64,000 bases of DNA from NCBI GenBank assembly GCA_014529385.2, contig CM043959.1, forward strand, positions 14,879,809 through 14,943,808, written 5' to 3'. Shown here piece by piece: positions 19,871-33,952 of this stretch; position 1 is the first letter of the stretch; every line of letters begins with the position of its first letter. This stretch comes from Adiantum capillus-veneris. Its lineage: Eukaryota; Streptophyta; Polypodiopsida; Polypodiales; Pteridaceae. The translations under genes were made by a program, and so were the position numbers. Under the pieces are notes generated by a model. That model saw only the letters and a list, made by a program, of their open reading frames with translations. It did not search any database and was not told the origin of the DNA.

Positions 19871-21080
19871 ACACAAACAATTAAGATTAATCTATGCACA
19901 TCCATGTTCTCAATGGAGAAGATAATTTTGAACGCTTCAGAGGAAAGTAGATCTATTCTAAAGAGTTCAATGGAGAAGGAGCAGGAAACCTGCGAGGAAG
20001 AAAAAAGAAATATCTAGCAAATGAATATGTTGCAGATCCTAAGCTTTAGGTAGAGGTGTGTAGTGAGGTTTGTAAAAAAATGGAGAGCTTCAGCTTGGGG
20101 AGAATGCAACAGGGATGAGCAGCAATGGAGAGCATTTGGGGAGGAAGCTTGAGGAGGGAAAGGAGGTTCAAACTTTTGCTGCAGAGATTTTTGGGAGGGA
20201 AAAGTGACAATAAAGAAAGAGATGCAACTTGCAAGGTGGAGTGAAGAGAAGTGAGAGATGGTACTGTAGAAAGAGGAGGAAATGATCAATATGTTTTTGG
20301 AGGGATCCCACTTTTAGGAGAGAGGGGGTGAAACTGACAGCCACTAGAGAGAGAAAGGATTGGTTTTTATCCCAGCTTTTTAGAGGAAAGTATAATTTTT
20401 TGAATTTGTAAAAGATTTTCTCTTTATATGTTATAAAAAGTACAAGTTTGACCACTTACTTTTAGGCCCTGCCATACCCACCATTTTAGTCCACATGGCA
20501 TCCACCCATTTGCCCCCTCCATAATCTCATTTTTAATCCCATGACCAATAAAGAGGCCCCCTTAGACCCCATTCCCTTCCTAATGTTTTGAAACTATAAA
20601 AACAAAGAATGATTTAGCATCATTGCGTGTATTATTTTTTTTTAAAGCAATCATCTTCTTGAGGATCCTCAAGGAAGACAAACATTTCGAGGACTTTTTG
20701 TTGTGGTCCCTTAAGATTTTATCCTCCTTTCAAAACCAATGAAGTAGTCAAAATCTCCATCATATCAAAGATGTAGAAGTTAGATTTTTCTAACAACTAT
20801 CTCTTTTGCTCTCTACATGATGCAGATTTGCTCACTCATTCTTTATCATCGTTGTCTTCTTGTAAAGCATGATGAATTTCTATAATAAAGTGGTTGAAGG
20901 TATTCATGCTTATTATAGTGTCTCCTTATAAATCTTTCCTTATTGCTTCCTTATACTAAACTAGCTCCAAGTATAAGGAAGCAATGGACAAAGATGATAA
21001 GCATAAAGCAACCCAGATCCAAAATGGTAGTCACCATCTCAAGTCATGACCTAAAAGATATTTTACACGTCATGGATGCC
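19871..21080. other. Gene-free AT-rich stretch
   Basis: Short frames here lack recognisable motifs. Nothing else is supported. Confidence 0.35.
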
Positions 21081-21084
21081 CACA

Positions 21085-22090
21085 TCAAGGGGAAGCACAT
21101 CTCCATGTCTACATAGATGGGGAAACATAGATTTTTGTCATTAATGAGCAAATGTTAATGTTGTTACCTTTCAATCAAAACATGGATATTATTTTGTATA
21201 TACATTAGATAAATCATTTCACGTGAAAGATTGATTATGATTAGCATACACTCACTATTACGCATGAGGGAAAAAAATTACATTACAAGGCAACCTAAAG
21301 TTTGAAATATAACTTAGTCACACTCATGCTAAAAGGTTAGCTCAAAAATATATAAGATAATCGTGAGTTCTTATCAATCAAATGGAAATGCTGAGGATAT
21401 GTTATCTCCTTTTCCAAAAGAATAGATGAAGTATAATGATTTTTTTTGGAGAGCCACCTCCAAGAGTACCTTTCTCCATAGTAAAGGACTAACTATAGAG
21501 TTAATTCCACATAGTGCACCACCATGTTGAGCACCATATCACCAAAATCAAATTGAACAAAAGAAAATTTAACAACAATTAAGGAATTATTAAATCGTGG
21601 CTTAATGAATCTCATATGATAGAGGAAAGTAAAGTCCATAGAACCATATTTTGAACATCCATCTTAAATTCTTTATCATTCCTTTTGGTTTGACAAGTAC
21701 CTTTTTGAAGCATCAAGATTGTGCAGTCATTTTCTTTGATGACAAATACAACAAAATGAAATTTATTTGAACCTTGAAAAAAGTTCTTTTTTAAAAATTG
21801 AGATTAAATATTTAGGCTACATTGTCTCTAGTGTGATGTTATTTGTGTGGATTCTAAGAAGACTAAATATATTAATGAATAGCCTAGACCTCAACTGTTC
21901 ACAAGATTTGTCCTTTCCTTGGATTTTGTAGCAATTAAGGAAAGTTCATTCCAAAAAAGAAATGTATCTTGAGTTGCCACTCACAAACCTTTTAAATAAA
22001 TCCACATCTTCCATTTTTTAAGCACATTATCGAAATTTCTCTGAGGCACTTAAATATGCACTCACACATGCTCCTATTTTGTAACTTTTT
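21085..22090 (+). pseudogene. Heavily decayed gypsy protease-RT-RNase H relic
   Basis: Fragments in changing plus frames resemble gypsy pol in the correct order: VINEQMLMLLPFNQNM (about 21140), an RT-like IPFGLT(S) stretch (about 21680), LEKSSFLKIEIKYLGYIVS (about 21775-21830; RT end, usually FLGHxVS), and HYRNFSEALKYALTHAPIL (about 22026-22082; the start of the RNase H region, usually FxxLKxALTxAPVL). Stops and frame changes occur every few dozen bases. Confidence 0.6.
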
Positions 22091-23108
22091 TTTTTTTTTT
22101 TTTAAAACCTTCTTTTTGAACAAAATGGGATCAAATGAAATTTCTCACTCTTTGCTCTTAACATCAAAAATTCTTGGCTAAAAATTTGTTATTTTTCTCC
22201 TTATTACTTATGTTTTTTTATGGGTCCTATTAATACCCATTACTTATAAAAACTACCATGCTTGTGCATGCAAGAGATCACACTAGAGGTATGTTCCTAT
22301 CACCTTGCAATAGACACATGAGACGTCTCTTATAGGGACACGAGATGGGTGAACTATATAATCATGGTAATATACCACGTGAGTTTAGCAAGAGGGGTGT
22401 TTTAATCAAAAAAAATCGATAAATTAATAGAGATACATTAACAAAAGGGGCTTTTAAATTTTATTTTGAAATGAGAATTCATTTTATTCATTCCAACTTG
22501 TTAAGGCATTTGTTTTTTCAATACCCTCCAAATGCACGTTCTATAGGTGAGTTCTCAATGGTCAATGCTGCACCGGCTGAGCTTAGGGATCATGATTGCC
22601 TTTGTTGTTGCAAAGATGTTATAATAATGTAACCATCTCTTATGCATCATTCCCTTCATGGAAAATCCTATTTGGATTCTACAAGGAGAATTAAAGTTGA
22701 AATTAAACGTTGGATCAACCTTCAACTTCACTTGCTCCATCATCAATTGTTGACTTTGTGGAAATTTTCCTCTCGATTGTCAGGGCCCCCACATCCCCAA
22801 AGAGAGAAACAAGAATCTTTTCATTAATTACTTGTCCAACTTAGCCCATAGTGTTATTGCCACATTGGAAATCTTCCAAGTAATTATCTAGGCATGCACC
22901 ACATTGCATCGCCATCATTGGCTACTATTTATGCGCACAAGGAGCATCCCTCTATTGATGACTTTTTGCATCATCTCAATCAAGTAAATTTCCCAAATAT
23001 TATTATATTGCATATGTTCTCAAGCTCATTCTATTGCCTATTTATCAGCATTATAACTTCTCTATTTCTACTTAACGCTATTGTATATATTGTTCTTTTT
23101 TCTTTGTT

Positions 23109-23109
<1 letters not shown>
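22091..23109. other. Gene-free stretch
   Basis: An oligo-T run at about 22087-22103 and otherwise no coding or repeat structure I can support. Confidence 0.35.

Positions 23110-23143
<34 letters not shown>
23110..23143. repeat. 34-base G run
   Basis: A perfect mononucleotide G tract on the plus strand, able to form a G-quadruplex. Its exact length may be affected by sequencing. Confidence 0.9.
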
Positions 23144-23146
<3 letters not shown>

Positions 23147-23361
23147 CTTCAATAATTGATGCATCCACATATGTTTAAAGAGCATTAAAGAAACCCCTTA
23201 TTGGCATGAGGTAATATAATAATCCATTTTTGTTAAGAACTTGGGACTTTTCCTCAATTTTTAATAGAAAAACACTTCAATAAATGTAATATTATACAAT
23301 ATAAGGTTCTATATCAAATATTAGGCTCTATATGAAATAACTATCCCTTCTTTTGAACGTG

Positions 23362-23548
23362 TGTGGTATACTTGGATTTTTAGAGGTGCATCCCTCAAGT
23401 TCCAAATATTCTCCTTCTAATCGTAGTACATCTTTCCCAGGTTCCATAATTGTGGTATATTTGGATTTTTAGAGGTGCATCCCTCAAGTTTCAAATATTC
23501 TCCTATTAATCTTATTAGTACATCTTTCCCAAGTTCCATAATTGTGAA
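23362..23548. repeat. 89-bp imperfect tandem duplication
   Basis: Two units beginning TGTGGTATA at about 23362 and 23451 share GGATTTTTAGAGGTGCATCC and the following TCAAGTT(C/T)CAAATATTCTCC. Confidence 0.85.
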
Positions 23549-24815
23549 GAATTCTCTCAACTTAGTCCTTGCCAATTTTATGACAATAAGAAGCAAATAT
23601 CGAAGGGGTCATCCCAAAAAGTTACAATCTTCATCCCATTGGATGCAGTTATGGGCTTGCAAAGATTAAAAGGAAGCATTTCTGCAAAATCGTGGCAATT
23701 AAATCCTTGGTACTATGAATTTGCAATTACAACTACCTAGGTCCTCTCTTGACCTCGCATTTGGAACTTCTTGGTATAGAAATCCATAAAATGACTTGTA
23801 GGAAAGTGAAAGATAATACGATACAAAATTGAACAATAAATTTTGAGTTGTTCAAGATCATTGATGAAGCATGTTAGAATCTCGACTTGGGGCCGTTAGA
23901 CTTTAAACATCTACTCATTTATTTTAAGTAGACGCTTTACTAAATCTCATGAATAAGTTCAAAGGATTTTACCTTTTTATAATGGTATTAGATATCCATT
24001 CAAAGGGGATTCATATCTAGATTCAATTGAAGTTCATGTGCACTCAACCTCTAAACAATGAAGCACGTGCCTGTGATCCAAGATGGATTTTGTTTAGCTT
24101 TTTAGCCATACATGTTGCCTATGATTCTTTATGTGAATCTTAGTCACGTGCTTTGTTGAATTGTTTAAGAACCATGCCAGTTTTCACTTATCCCTATCCT
24201 TTGAGCATTTCTTCTACTCATTTTAGTGTCATCTCCTTGGTTAGTTTCACCAATGAGCTAAAGGGCAAAACATAGACTAGGTTTCTACTGTCTAGCATCA
24301 GCTCTAATGTGAGCCCTCCCTATGCTAGCATTCTATGCCATAACATAATCAATCAGAAGGTCATTTGGACACACACTTGGGCTATATAAGCCCACCACTT
24401 GTACATCCTTGTTGTAGATTATAAGAGTTGATTAGCATTCAGTATGAGTGTTTATTTGTTCCATCTTGCGTGGTGTTATCTATCTTTCTCCTTTTAGCAC
24501 CCACAAAGCCACATGTAGCAAAAAGTCCTGATTTTCTTCAAAGGTATCAAAAACATTATAATTAGTACTGTGAGTGGCATTCTTCACATTACTGATATGT
24601 TATATGAGCTTCATATGAGTATAGCTACACTTGCAAGATATGATCTTGTAGTAAATTTGTTGGTGGCAAACATATACTTTATGATCTTAGCTATGTTGAT
24701 ACTATTGTTGCATTTGTATATTCCTTTGTGGGCTTAATAATCTCAATATACATAAGAAACATATTGAAGACATTACGTATGTGAATTTTAATTTAGGGTA
24801 GTTCTATATGGAATA
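23549..24815. other. Gene-free stretch
   Basis: No supported coding region. Composition is ordinary AT-rich intergenic DNA. Confidence 0.35.
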
Positions 24816-25115
24816 TCATGGCATGCTTATTTTGAACATCTCAATTCAGTCAACCTAATCTATTGCATAGATCTAATATGAAAGATTTATTGCAACCACC
24901 ACAAGAGCCTTTTAGGCATTTTTGTAAGAGGTATACAATGTGAAAAATATAACTCTTTAATTTCCAAAGGTGGTATGATTAGAGCTATGCAAATAAATAG
25001 CTTAAGCACTACAATATTTGAGGCCCTACTCAAATAGGGTCTCTTGGGAATTATCTTAGTCTTTGACTTGTTGATAACTTTTCAATGCATACATAGGTTT
25101 ACTATATGAAATCAA
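24816..25115 (+). pseudogene. Copia GAG-pre-integrase / integrase relic
   Basis: Plus-strand pieces read WHAYFEHLNS, NMKDLLQPPQ and, after stops, GPTQIGSLGN...LVDNFSMHT...VYYM. This fits the copia pattern WHxRxGHLN...GPMxTPSLGG...FIDDxSRxTWVYF. Too decayed to name a lineage. Confidence 0.6.
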
Positions 25116-27789
25116 TGTTCAAAGTGTCTCTATGCTTCTAAAAGTTTATCACTATGCTTGAGATTATGTTTAGATATTTTGTGGAAACCTACGCTTCTAT
25201 CAAGGATGAAAATATATGATGCATATGTTTGATATATTTATAGCGTAGCATTGATAAAACACTGATGCACAGTGAATAGTACTACTCCACAAGGTGATGT
25301 CGCTAAGCGAAAATAAGGCATTCATGGAAATGGCATAGTCCATCATTAAAAGTTGGGTCCTACCACATGCTTTTTGCCCAAATATTGGCACGTGTGCTAT
25401 GTACATTCTAAATAGATGTCCCACCAAAGCCTTATAGAAATCCTTGTGTCTTGGAGTTTTTCACTCTATATAAACCTAAGCCTTGTTCACTTTCATTGAA
25501 AGTTTTTTATAGACATTTTATGAAGAGCTGGACTTAAAGATTGTAAACCTATGGCCACACCTCTTGCAATGGAGTTAGGGATCAATTATGTATGCATTTT
25601 GAGTTGCAAGATTTATGTGAAAGTGGAGTTTATGTGCTTGGAAATGGTGATTGAATACATGTCAATGTATTTGGGTGTTAAATACCAGATTGCCATCACT
25701 TCTTGTTGTTGATAGTTGAAGCACACTGGCAATTGCACGGAATCATTAGTGTTCTATGCTCTAAAGATGCACATAAAGGTGCATTCCCACTATGTGAAGG
25801 AGGGACCAAAAGCACGAGTACCCTTGTTGGTATATTTACAAAGGCGTTGCTTTTGAGAACTTTGAAGCTTTTTGAATAGCTTCTGGCTATTGGATTTATT
25901 TTCTCAAGACTTAGCACTTTTCTATACACAAGTGCTATCTCTTGCGTATAGCATCATTCTGGGGGGGGGGGGGAATTGGTTACCATGTGGTGGTAGAGAA
26001 GTAGATGACCACACTTGGACCCCAGGGTAATTTTTTCCCTCGTTGCAAGGCTTTTTCCAAGATGCATGGTATGTGCACCTTTCATTGTACTTGCATATTA
26101 ATGAGAACAATGTCAGGTGCTCTTGAGCTTCTTCTCCTTTTCCTCGCAATTATACACTTAATAGTCTTTAAGGAATCTATTTGAGAGGTCTCCCCTCCCC
26201 CTCCTCCAGATTTGCACAAACCAAGATACTATCTAAAAATTAGTGAAAGCAAAACTACGTAAGCAACATCGTATCACTTTTGTGTACTCCTCCTTGTATG
26301 CCATGTAGAAATCCAATCTTGATACAAGAGTCCTACTGCTATAATATACATGACTAGGCTCTCCTTTTCTGATCCTTTTTTAGGATGGTACAACTATAAA
26401 TAAGCCTTTTGAGCACAAATATGAAAAGGCTAACAATATAACTCAAAAGCAAGCATTCTTCCAAAACTAAAGTTGAGCATAAACTTTCGTCAACATGTTC
26501 TACTCTTTGAAATAAATCTTCAAAGAAACTGCTTCAATTTACTAGGATGGTGTAGGGTGGCCATGCCAACTTTCCTAATTTTGGATCCCCCGACACATGG
26601 CTACTCTTCTCTACCTACCTATTGAACCATAGATCATTAAATCTTCAACCACCTAATGAACCATAAATTATTGAATCTCCAACGATCTTCAATAAAAAAT
26701 TTATGAATCACAATCATAGAAAGATTTTTTTGCCATGCTCAAAAAGAACAATGTATACCCTACGTTGCTCAAGGTGTAATATCATCACATTAAGTATTCC
26801 TTATGAGATATTGGTGGACTTGACAAAGATGGTAAAAATGTGCATGTACAAGGGCAACCCACTGCCTAACTTCCTTTGAGCAATCAATATCCATTTACTT
26901 CGAGTTTGTACATTTCCTTCCACTTTCTTTACAATGCCTCATAGCATCAAACCATTGTTTCTAAAGACAATGTAGTTGAATGTTTAAATGTACTCCCCAA
27001 AGAGCTGTGTTGCCAAAGGAAGACTAATCAACAAATTTCCAAAAGTCACCCTAAATCCCTGCCCACAAAAACCAATACAACTACATCTCTTAAGTGTGTC
27101 AATTGTCTGCTTTTGCAAAATGGTCTTGACAATCGCCTTGTAATGCATCTTGTGTACATCATTTTTATTCTGCATGGTATAGCCCCAGGGGCCCACACTA
27201 GCACAGAAGTCTCCCCCAAACACACTACAAGAAACAACGATCTCCAACTCCTCCCAAGAGGAAAAGATCGCCGCAAAGTCCTCCTCCTCGTTACCACAAA
27301 AGGGGAGAGAGGTACCAAAGGAAGAAAAAAGACAGAAAGAAGTCACCCTCTTCTCCATCTTCATCACATTCCTCTTCTTTCGATGAAAGTAGCGGCTCTT
27401 CTCTCAAAGAGCCCAGGAGAAGAGGCCATCACAAGTCCTATCCGGCATGGAGAAGGTCCAAGAGATTGAAAAAGTTCAAGGAGGGAGGAAAGAACATCAA
27501 TTTTCTTACCTATATACCTTTGGTGCTACATACAAGGTCTAGACCTTCATCCAACAGTTTGATGTGGCCTTTGGTGATGATGGCTTCACATAGTTTTCCA
27601 AGCTATGTCACGTGGCTATGTATTTCTAGAAGTCCACCCATCAATGGTGCACTAACCTACAAGCCCACGACAAAGCTCTAAGGACATGGAAGGCTTTAAG
27701 GGCCTCCATCATGAAGCAATTACTGGCAAGCAACAGCAAAGAGAACGTCAATAGAGAAAAATAGTGTAAAAACATGACGAAATTACCTA
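25116..27789. other. Gene-free stretch
   Basis: Only short unlinked frames. A run of about 12 Gs lies at 25961-25972. CACTACAAGAAA at about 27222 again resembles a CACTA terminus but has no partner. Confidence 0.35.
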
Positions 27790-28033
27790 TTGTTAAAAAA
27801 ATTCCGCTTGACAAAATCGAGGAAAGGAATTTTGCATGTTTGGAAAAATGAGCACTGACTAGAAGTCGTCTCTTGTTAAAAAATTTCCGCTTGACAAAAT
27901 CGAGGAAAGGAATTTTGCATGTTTGGAAAAATGAGCACTGACTAGAAGTCGTCTCTTGTTAAAAAATTTCCGCTTGACAAAATCGAGGAAAGGAATTTTG
28001 CATGTTTGGAAAAATGAGCACTGACTAGAAGTC

Positions 28034-28036
<3 letters not shown>
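27790..28036. repeat. 83-bp tandem repeat, three copies, ending in (TC)n
   Basis: CCGCTTGACAAAATCGAGG occurs at 27804, 27887 and 27970. The units are nearly identical. The third runs into the (TC)n tract at GTCGTCTCTC, where the first two have GTCGTCTCTTG. Confidence 0.95.

Positions 28037-28123
<87 letters not shown>
28033..28123. repeat. (TC)n microsatellite
   Basis: About 45 uninterrupted TC units. Confidence 0.98.
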
Positions 28124-28126
<3 letters not shown>

Positions 28127-28149
28127 GCACGCAGACAGTTGGAAGTCGT

Positions 28150-28190
28150 CGCCGGCAAGAGAACAGACGGGTTGCTCTCTCTCTCTCGCT
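28150..28190 (+). repeat. Microsatellite-linked motif shared with 44583-44612
   Basis: GCCGGCAAGAGAACAGACGG followed by GTTGCTCTCTC. The reverse complement, lacking two bases, occurs at about 44583-44612, also against a (GA)n tract. Confidence 0.75.
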
Positions 28191-28259
28191 CTCGCTCTCG
28201 CTCTAGAGCTCTATCCCTCCATGATTCCATCAAAGCACTGGATCATTCCGCACTCTGGA

Positions 28260-29540
<1,281 letters not shown>

Positions 29541-29674
29541 ACTCTCTCTCTCTATCTCTCTCTCTCCCCCCCCCCCCCCCCCCTCTCTCTCTCTCTCTCT
29601 CTTTGACTCTGAGTCAATGCTTCTGGCTGATTTGACTAGCGTTCTTGTTGCGAGTTTTAATCCATCTTTCTAAG

Positions 29675-29744
<70 letters not shown>
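29541..29744. repeat. (CT)n, C run, and (CT)n(CA)n tracts
   Basis: (CT)n interrupted by about 17 Cs (29567-29583), then further (CT)n. After 70 bp of other sequence, (CT)n passes directly into (CA)n up to 29743. Confidence 0.95.
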
Positions 29745-29747
<3 letters not shown>

Positions 29748-30290
29748 TTCGCTCAGACCACACTGCCTAAGCACCGGAGTGAGGAGGTTTGGACACGTGT
29801 CTAGGGGGAGGGGCCGGAATCCCTTCCCCCATTACCTATTAGTATAGATATATTTGTTTTACACACACACACACATATATATAATCAATGAGAAAACCAT
29901 GGTAAAGGGAAGAAGAAAAACTGGTGAAATATATGAGAACTTAGTTCAAAAATCTTGCTTCTTTGCAAGGAGGAAACTCAATCGCTTCATAAAAGAGACA
30001 TTCCCGAACAATGCTTCGCCTTATAAAATTCTAGTTAACTCAGCCTAATGATTTTATCACTTTCTTATTGTTTTAGAAAGCCACCGTGACCCTTTCACTT
30101 GTTTTCCTTAGAAGTGGGCATTGATTGATGATAAAGTGAGAGAAAAACCTGCTTTCTCACAAGAAGATTGTTTATAAACTTCTTGTGGGGAGACCAGGCT
30201 ATTATTCCTTATGTGCAAGCTTAGTTTAGTGAAAGCATGAAGGTGTCGAAGGTACTATTATTCCGTTATGTGCAAGCTCTGTAGAAAGCC

Positions 30291-30516
30291 TAAAGGCCTT
30301 TAAAGGTAGTGGTTGAAAGTGGGCATGTTATGACCATCTTACATCAATAAATGGTCAAAATATTTAATGCATCCCACTCACAACTTAATAGGTTTTTAGA
30401 ATCTAAAGGCCTTTAAAGGTAGTGGTTGAAAGTGGGCATGTTACGACCATCTTACATCAATAAATGGTCAAAATATTTAATGCATCCCACTCACAACTTA
30501 ATAGATTTTTAGAATC
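30291..30516. repeat. 113-bp tandem duplication in foldback arm
   Basis: Units starting TAAAGGCCTTTAAAGG at 30291 and 30404 are nearly identical. The right arm has only one unit. Confidence 0.95.
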
Positions 30517-30729
30517 TGCAGTTTGCTAGAATTTAGCATCTCCGAATCCCAAATGCACATGGAACTAAAATTTTACTATTTCGTAGATCCACGTGGCCAC
30601 CTAAGGTGCTTTTGCACAGGTGACCCCCTCTCCACTTTGTTTTCACAAGCTAGGCCTACCTAGTTGCTTACATGTCAACTTTGAATTGTCTTGTTTTCCA
30701 TTCATTAATAATCCAATGCGACTGACTGA

Positions 30730-30733
<4 letters not shown>

Positions 30734-30813
<80 letters not shown>
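30734..30813. repeat. (CT)n(CA)n tract in left foldback arm
   Basis: A (CT)n tract joined to (CA)n. It is mirrored by (TG)n(GA)n in the right arm at 33899-33951. Confidence 0.95.
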
Positions 30814-30817
<4 letters not shown>

Positions 30818-31705
30818 AGGCCACATAAAGTCTATATAAAGCACTCTTTTGAAAAAGCTTTTGCCTCAACATCAGTAAATCTCCACTATAATATTAGTTT
30901 TCATCTATTGCTTGCTATATTAATTCTCACAAATACATACACATACACTCTTGACTTTGCCTTTTTCACAAGCAAATGCACAAATATACACACACACTCT
31001 TGATTTTGTGTTCTTTTTTGGTTTGAGAAACCATCAATTTTTTGTTAATGCATACATTCTAAATTGTCACGATGTATTTACCTTTTCTTGTTTTTCTAAA
31101 AAAAATGTCCATATTATGCCTCTCAACTTTCTTCATAAGTCATCCCTAGAGGGTTATTCACCATAGTGGGACAAATTCATCACATTCCTCTTTTGTTCTT
31201 TTGTATGTCTGAAGATAGGACTCAATACAAGCCAGAATTTCACCTTCCTTTCTCTTACGAACATATGGAAGATTCATGGGATGATGTTCGTGTTTGGTAC
31301 AATAGGATCAAGGATGTTCTCCTCCCTTTCCTCCCTTTTCTTGATAGTAGGTTCAAAGTTGTTACGAGCTTTCTTGATTGAGAAAGTGTCTTAGTCTCAT
31401 ATTTTTGTTGTCTAGACATTGAACCAGTTAACCAAGCTCTACAAATCTCTTGTAGTAATTGGATGCTTTTCTTAGAGCCTATGATGGTGGGTCTACCACT
31501 TGCACTTCAAGAGTCAAGCAAGCCATGAAAGCCAAATTTTATTTCATACAATCTCTCTATTTGGTGTTTCACTTTGCTGTCACTAGAGTTCAAGAGCCTA
31601 ACGGTTTTTCTCCCATGCATTGGGATACTTATGGCTTTAAGCCCTCTAGTGGAGTACATAAATGCCAAATCTCCTCCTACTAATAGACACGGAAAGCAAA
31701 GGAAT

Positions 31706-32715
31706 CTTTGTAGATATGTGCTACAGATTGACAAGTATATGCAAAGGCACTTGTATGCTTACCCTACCATGAAAGTGTGTAGATGATTGTTAACCTCCAT
31801 GGAGACCACGTGGATCTTGGAGCTAAGGAGGAATAATGAGATGTAGATCTCTAAGAGAATTTATGGCAATCAAAAGACTCCAATTACATTGAAAGAGGTG
31901 AAAATTTCATTGACCATTAAGAGTTTTGAAACTTTTATTTTTTGAATGTGACTTTTAAATGTTAATTAATCATCCATATAACTAACATGATTGCTCAAAT
32001 AGACCTTGTATTGCTCTATGGTGAAGTAGATGGCCGGATGAGTGGCTAGGTCTTGTTAATATGTCTGTGTCTCGTTGAAGGTAACAATTCAAGTGTTTTA
32101 AATGGCCACAATAAGTTAACAAGACTGGATCACTCATATCCCAGCTTCACCATAGCGCAACACAAGGTCTGTTAAAGTAATCATGTTAGTTATGTGACAC
32201 GTAGAGCAAAGACGCCTTTGTAGCTATGTGCTACATATTGACAAGTATATGCGAAAACACTTGGATACTTACCCTATCATGAAAGTGTGTAGAGGATTGT
32301 TAACCTCCATGGAGACCACGTGGATCTTGGAGCTAAGGAGGAATAATGAGATGTAGATCTCTAAGAGAATTTATGGCAATCAAAAGACTCCAATTACATT
32401 GAAAGAGGTGAAATTTTCATTGACCATTAAGAGTTTTGAAACTTTTATTTTTTGAATGTGACTTTTAAATGTTAAGCAATCATCCATATAACTAACACAA
32501 TTGCTCGAATAGACCTTGTATTGGACTATGGTGAAGTCGACAGTCGAATGAGTGGTTAGGTCTTGTTAATATGTATGTGTCTCGTTGAAGGTAACAAATT
32601 CAAGTTTTTTAAACGGCCACAATAAATTAACAAGACCGGATCACTCATCCTCCAACTTCGCCATAGCACAACACAAGGTCTGCATGAGTAATCATGTTGG
32701 TTATATAGATGATAA
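31706..32715. repeat. 510-bp direct repeat in the foldback centre, each with its own hairpin
   Basis: TTAACCTCCATGGAGACCAC occurs at 31790 and 32300 (period 510). Each unit ends in an inverted repeat of about 75 bp: 31979-32055 against about 32115-32190, and 32490-32570 against about 32630-32705. The arms contain AACTAACA(T/C)(G/A)ATTGCTC and AGACCTTGTATTG. Confidence 0.85.
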
Positions 32716-33710
32716 CTTAGCATTTAGAAGGCACATCCAAAATAGAAAAGTTTCAAAACCATTAATGGCCAATGAGTTTCTCACTTCTTTCAATGTAATT
32801 TGAGTCCTTTGATTGCCAGAGATTCCCTTAGAGATTCACATTTCATTATTCCTCATCAGGTCCAAGATCCGTGGTCTACACGCAAGGCAACAATCCCCTA
32901 TACACTTTCTTGTTACGATAAGCATCCAAGTGTTTTTGCATATACTTGTCAATATGTAGCGCATAGCTATGAATATGCCTTTGCTTTCATGTCCACTAGT
33001 AGGAGGAAATTTGGCATTGATGTACTCCACTAAAGAGGGCTTAAAACCATAGTATCCCGAGGCATGGGAGGAAATCCCTTAGGCTTCTTGAACTCTATTG
33101 GTAGCAAAGTTGAGCACCGGTCAAAGAGATTCTATGCAAGAAAATCCGGCTACGACAGCTTGTCTAACTCCTGAAGTGCAAGTGGGAGACCTGCCATACT
33201 ATGCTCTAAAAAAACCATCCAATTACTACAAGAGATTTCTAGATCTTGGTTAACTTGTTCTATGGCCAGACAATAGAAATAGATATCTAAGCTCCTTCGC
33301 AAATCAAAGACGCTTGTAAGGACTTTGAACCTATTATCAATAAAAGAGAAGCAAGGAGGGGAACATCATTGATCCTATTTCACCAAAAACGAACATTGTC
33401 CAAGATAAAGGAATGTGAAATTTTGGCTCGAATTGATTCTTAGCTTCAAATGTACAAAAGGGCAATAGAGGAACACGAAGAATTTGTCCTACCGTGAATA
33501 ACCCCTGAGGGATGCCTTGTGAACAAGGTCAAGAGGCATAATACGGAATATTTTTTTAGAAGAGCAAGCAAAAGTGAATGCATCGTGACAATGTAGGGTG
33601 TATGTGTTATTAAAAAAATTGACAATTTTTTAAAAGAAAAAAACACAAATTCAAGAGTGATTGTGTGTTTGTGTGTGTATTTGTGCATGTGCTTATGAAG
33701 AAGGCAAAGT

Positions 33711-33713
<3 letters not shown>

Positions 33714-33781
<68 letters not shown>

Positions 33782-33894
33782 TTGTGGAAACTAATTTAGC
33801 AAGCAATATATGAAAACTAATATTATAGTAGAGATACACATGTAATGAAGCAAAAGCTTCTTCAAAAGTACTTTTTATAAATTTTGTGCGGCCT

Positions 33895-33951
<57 letters not shown>

Positions 33952-33952
33952 A
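33714..33952. repeat. Two (GA)/(TG) composite tracts in right foldback arm
   Basis: (GA)n(TG)n at 33714-33778 and (TG)n(GA)n at 33899-33951. The second mirrors the left arm tract; the first seems to be an expansion where the left arm has only a short AC-rich stretch. Confidence 0.9.
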
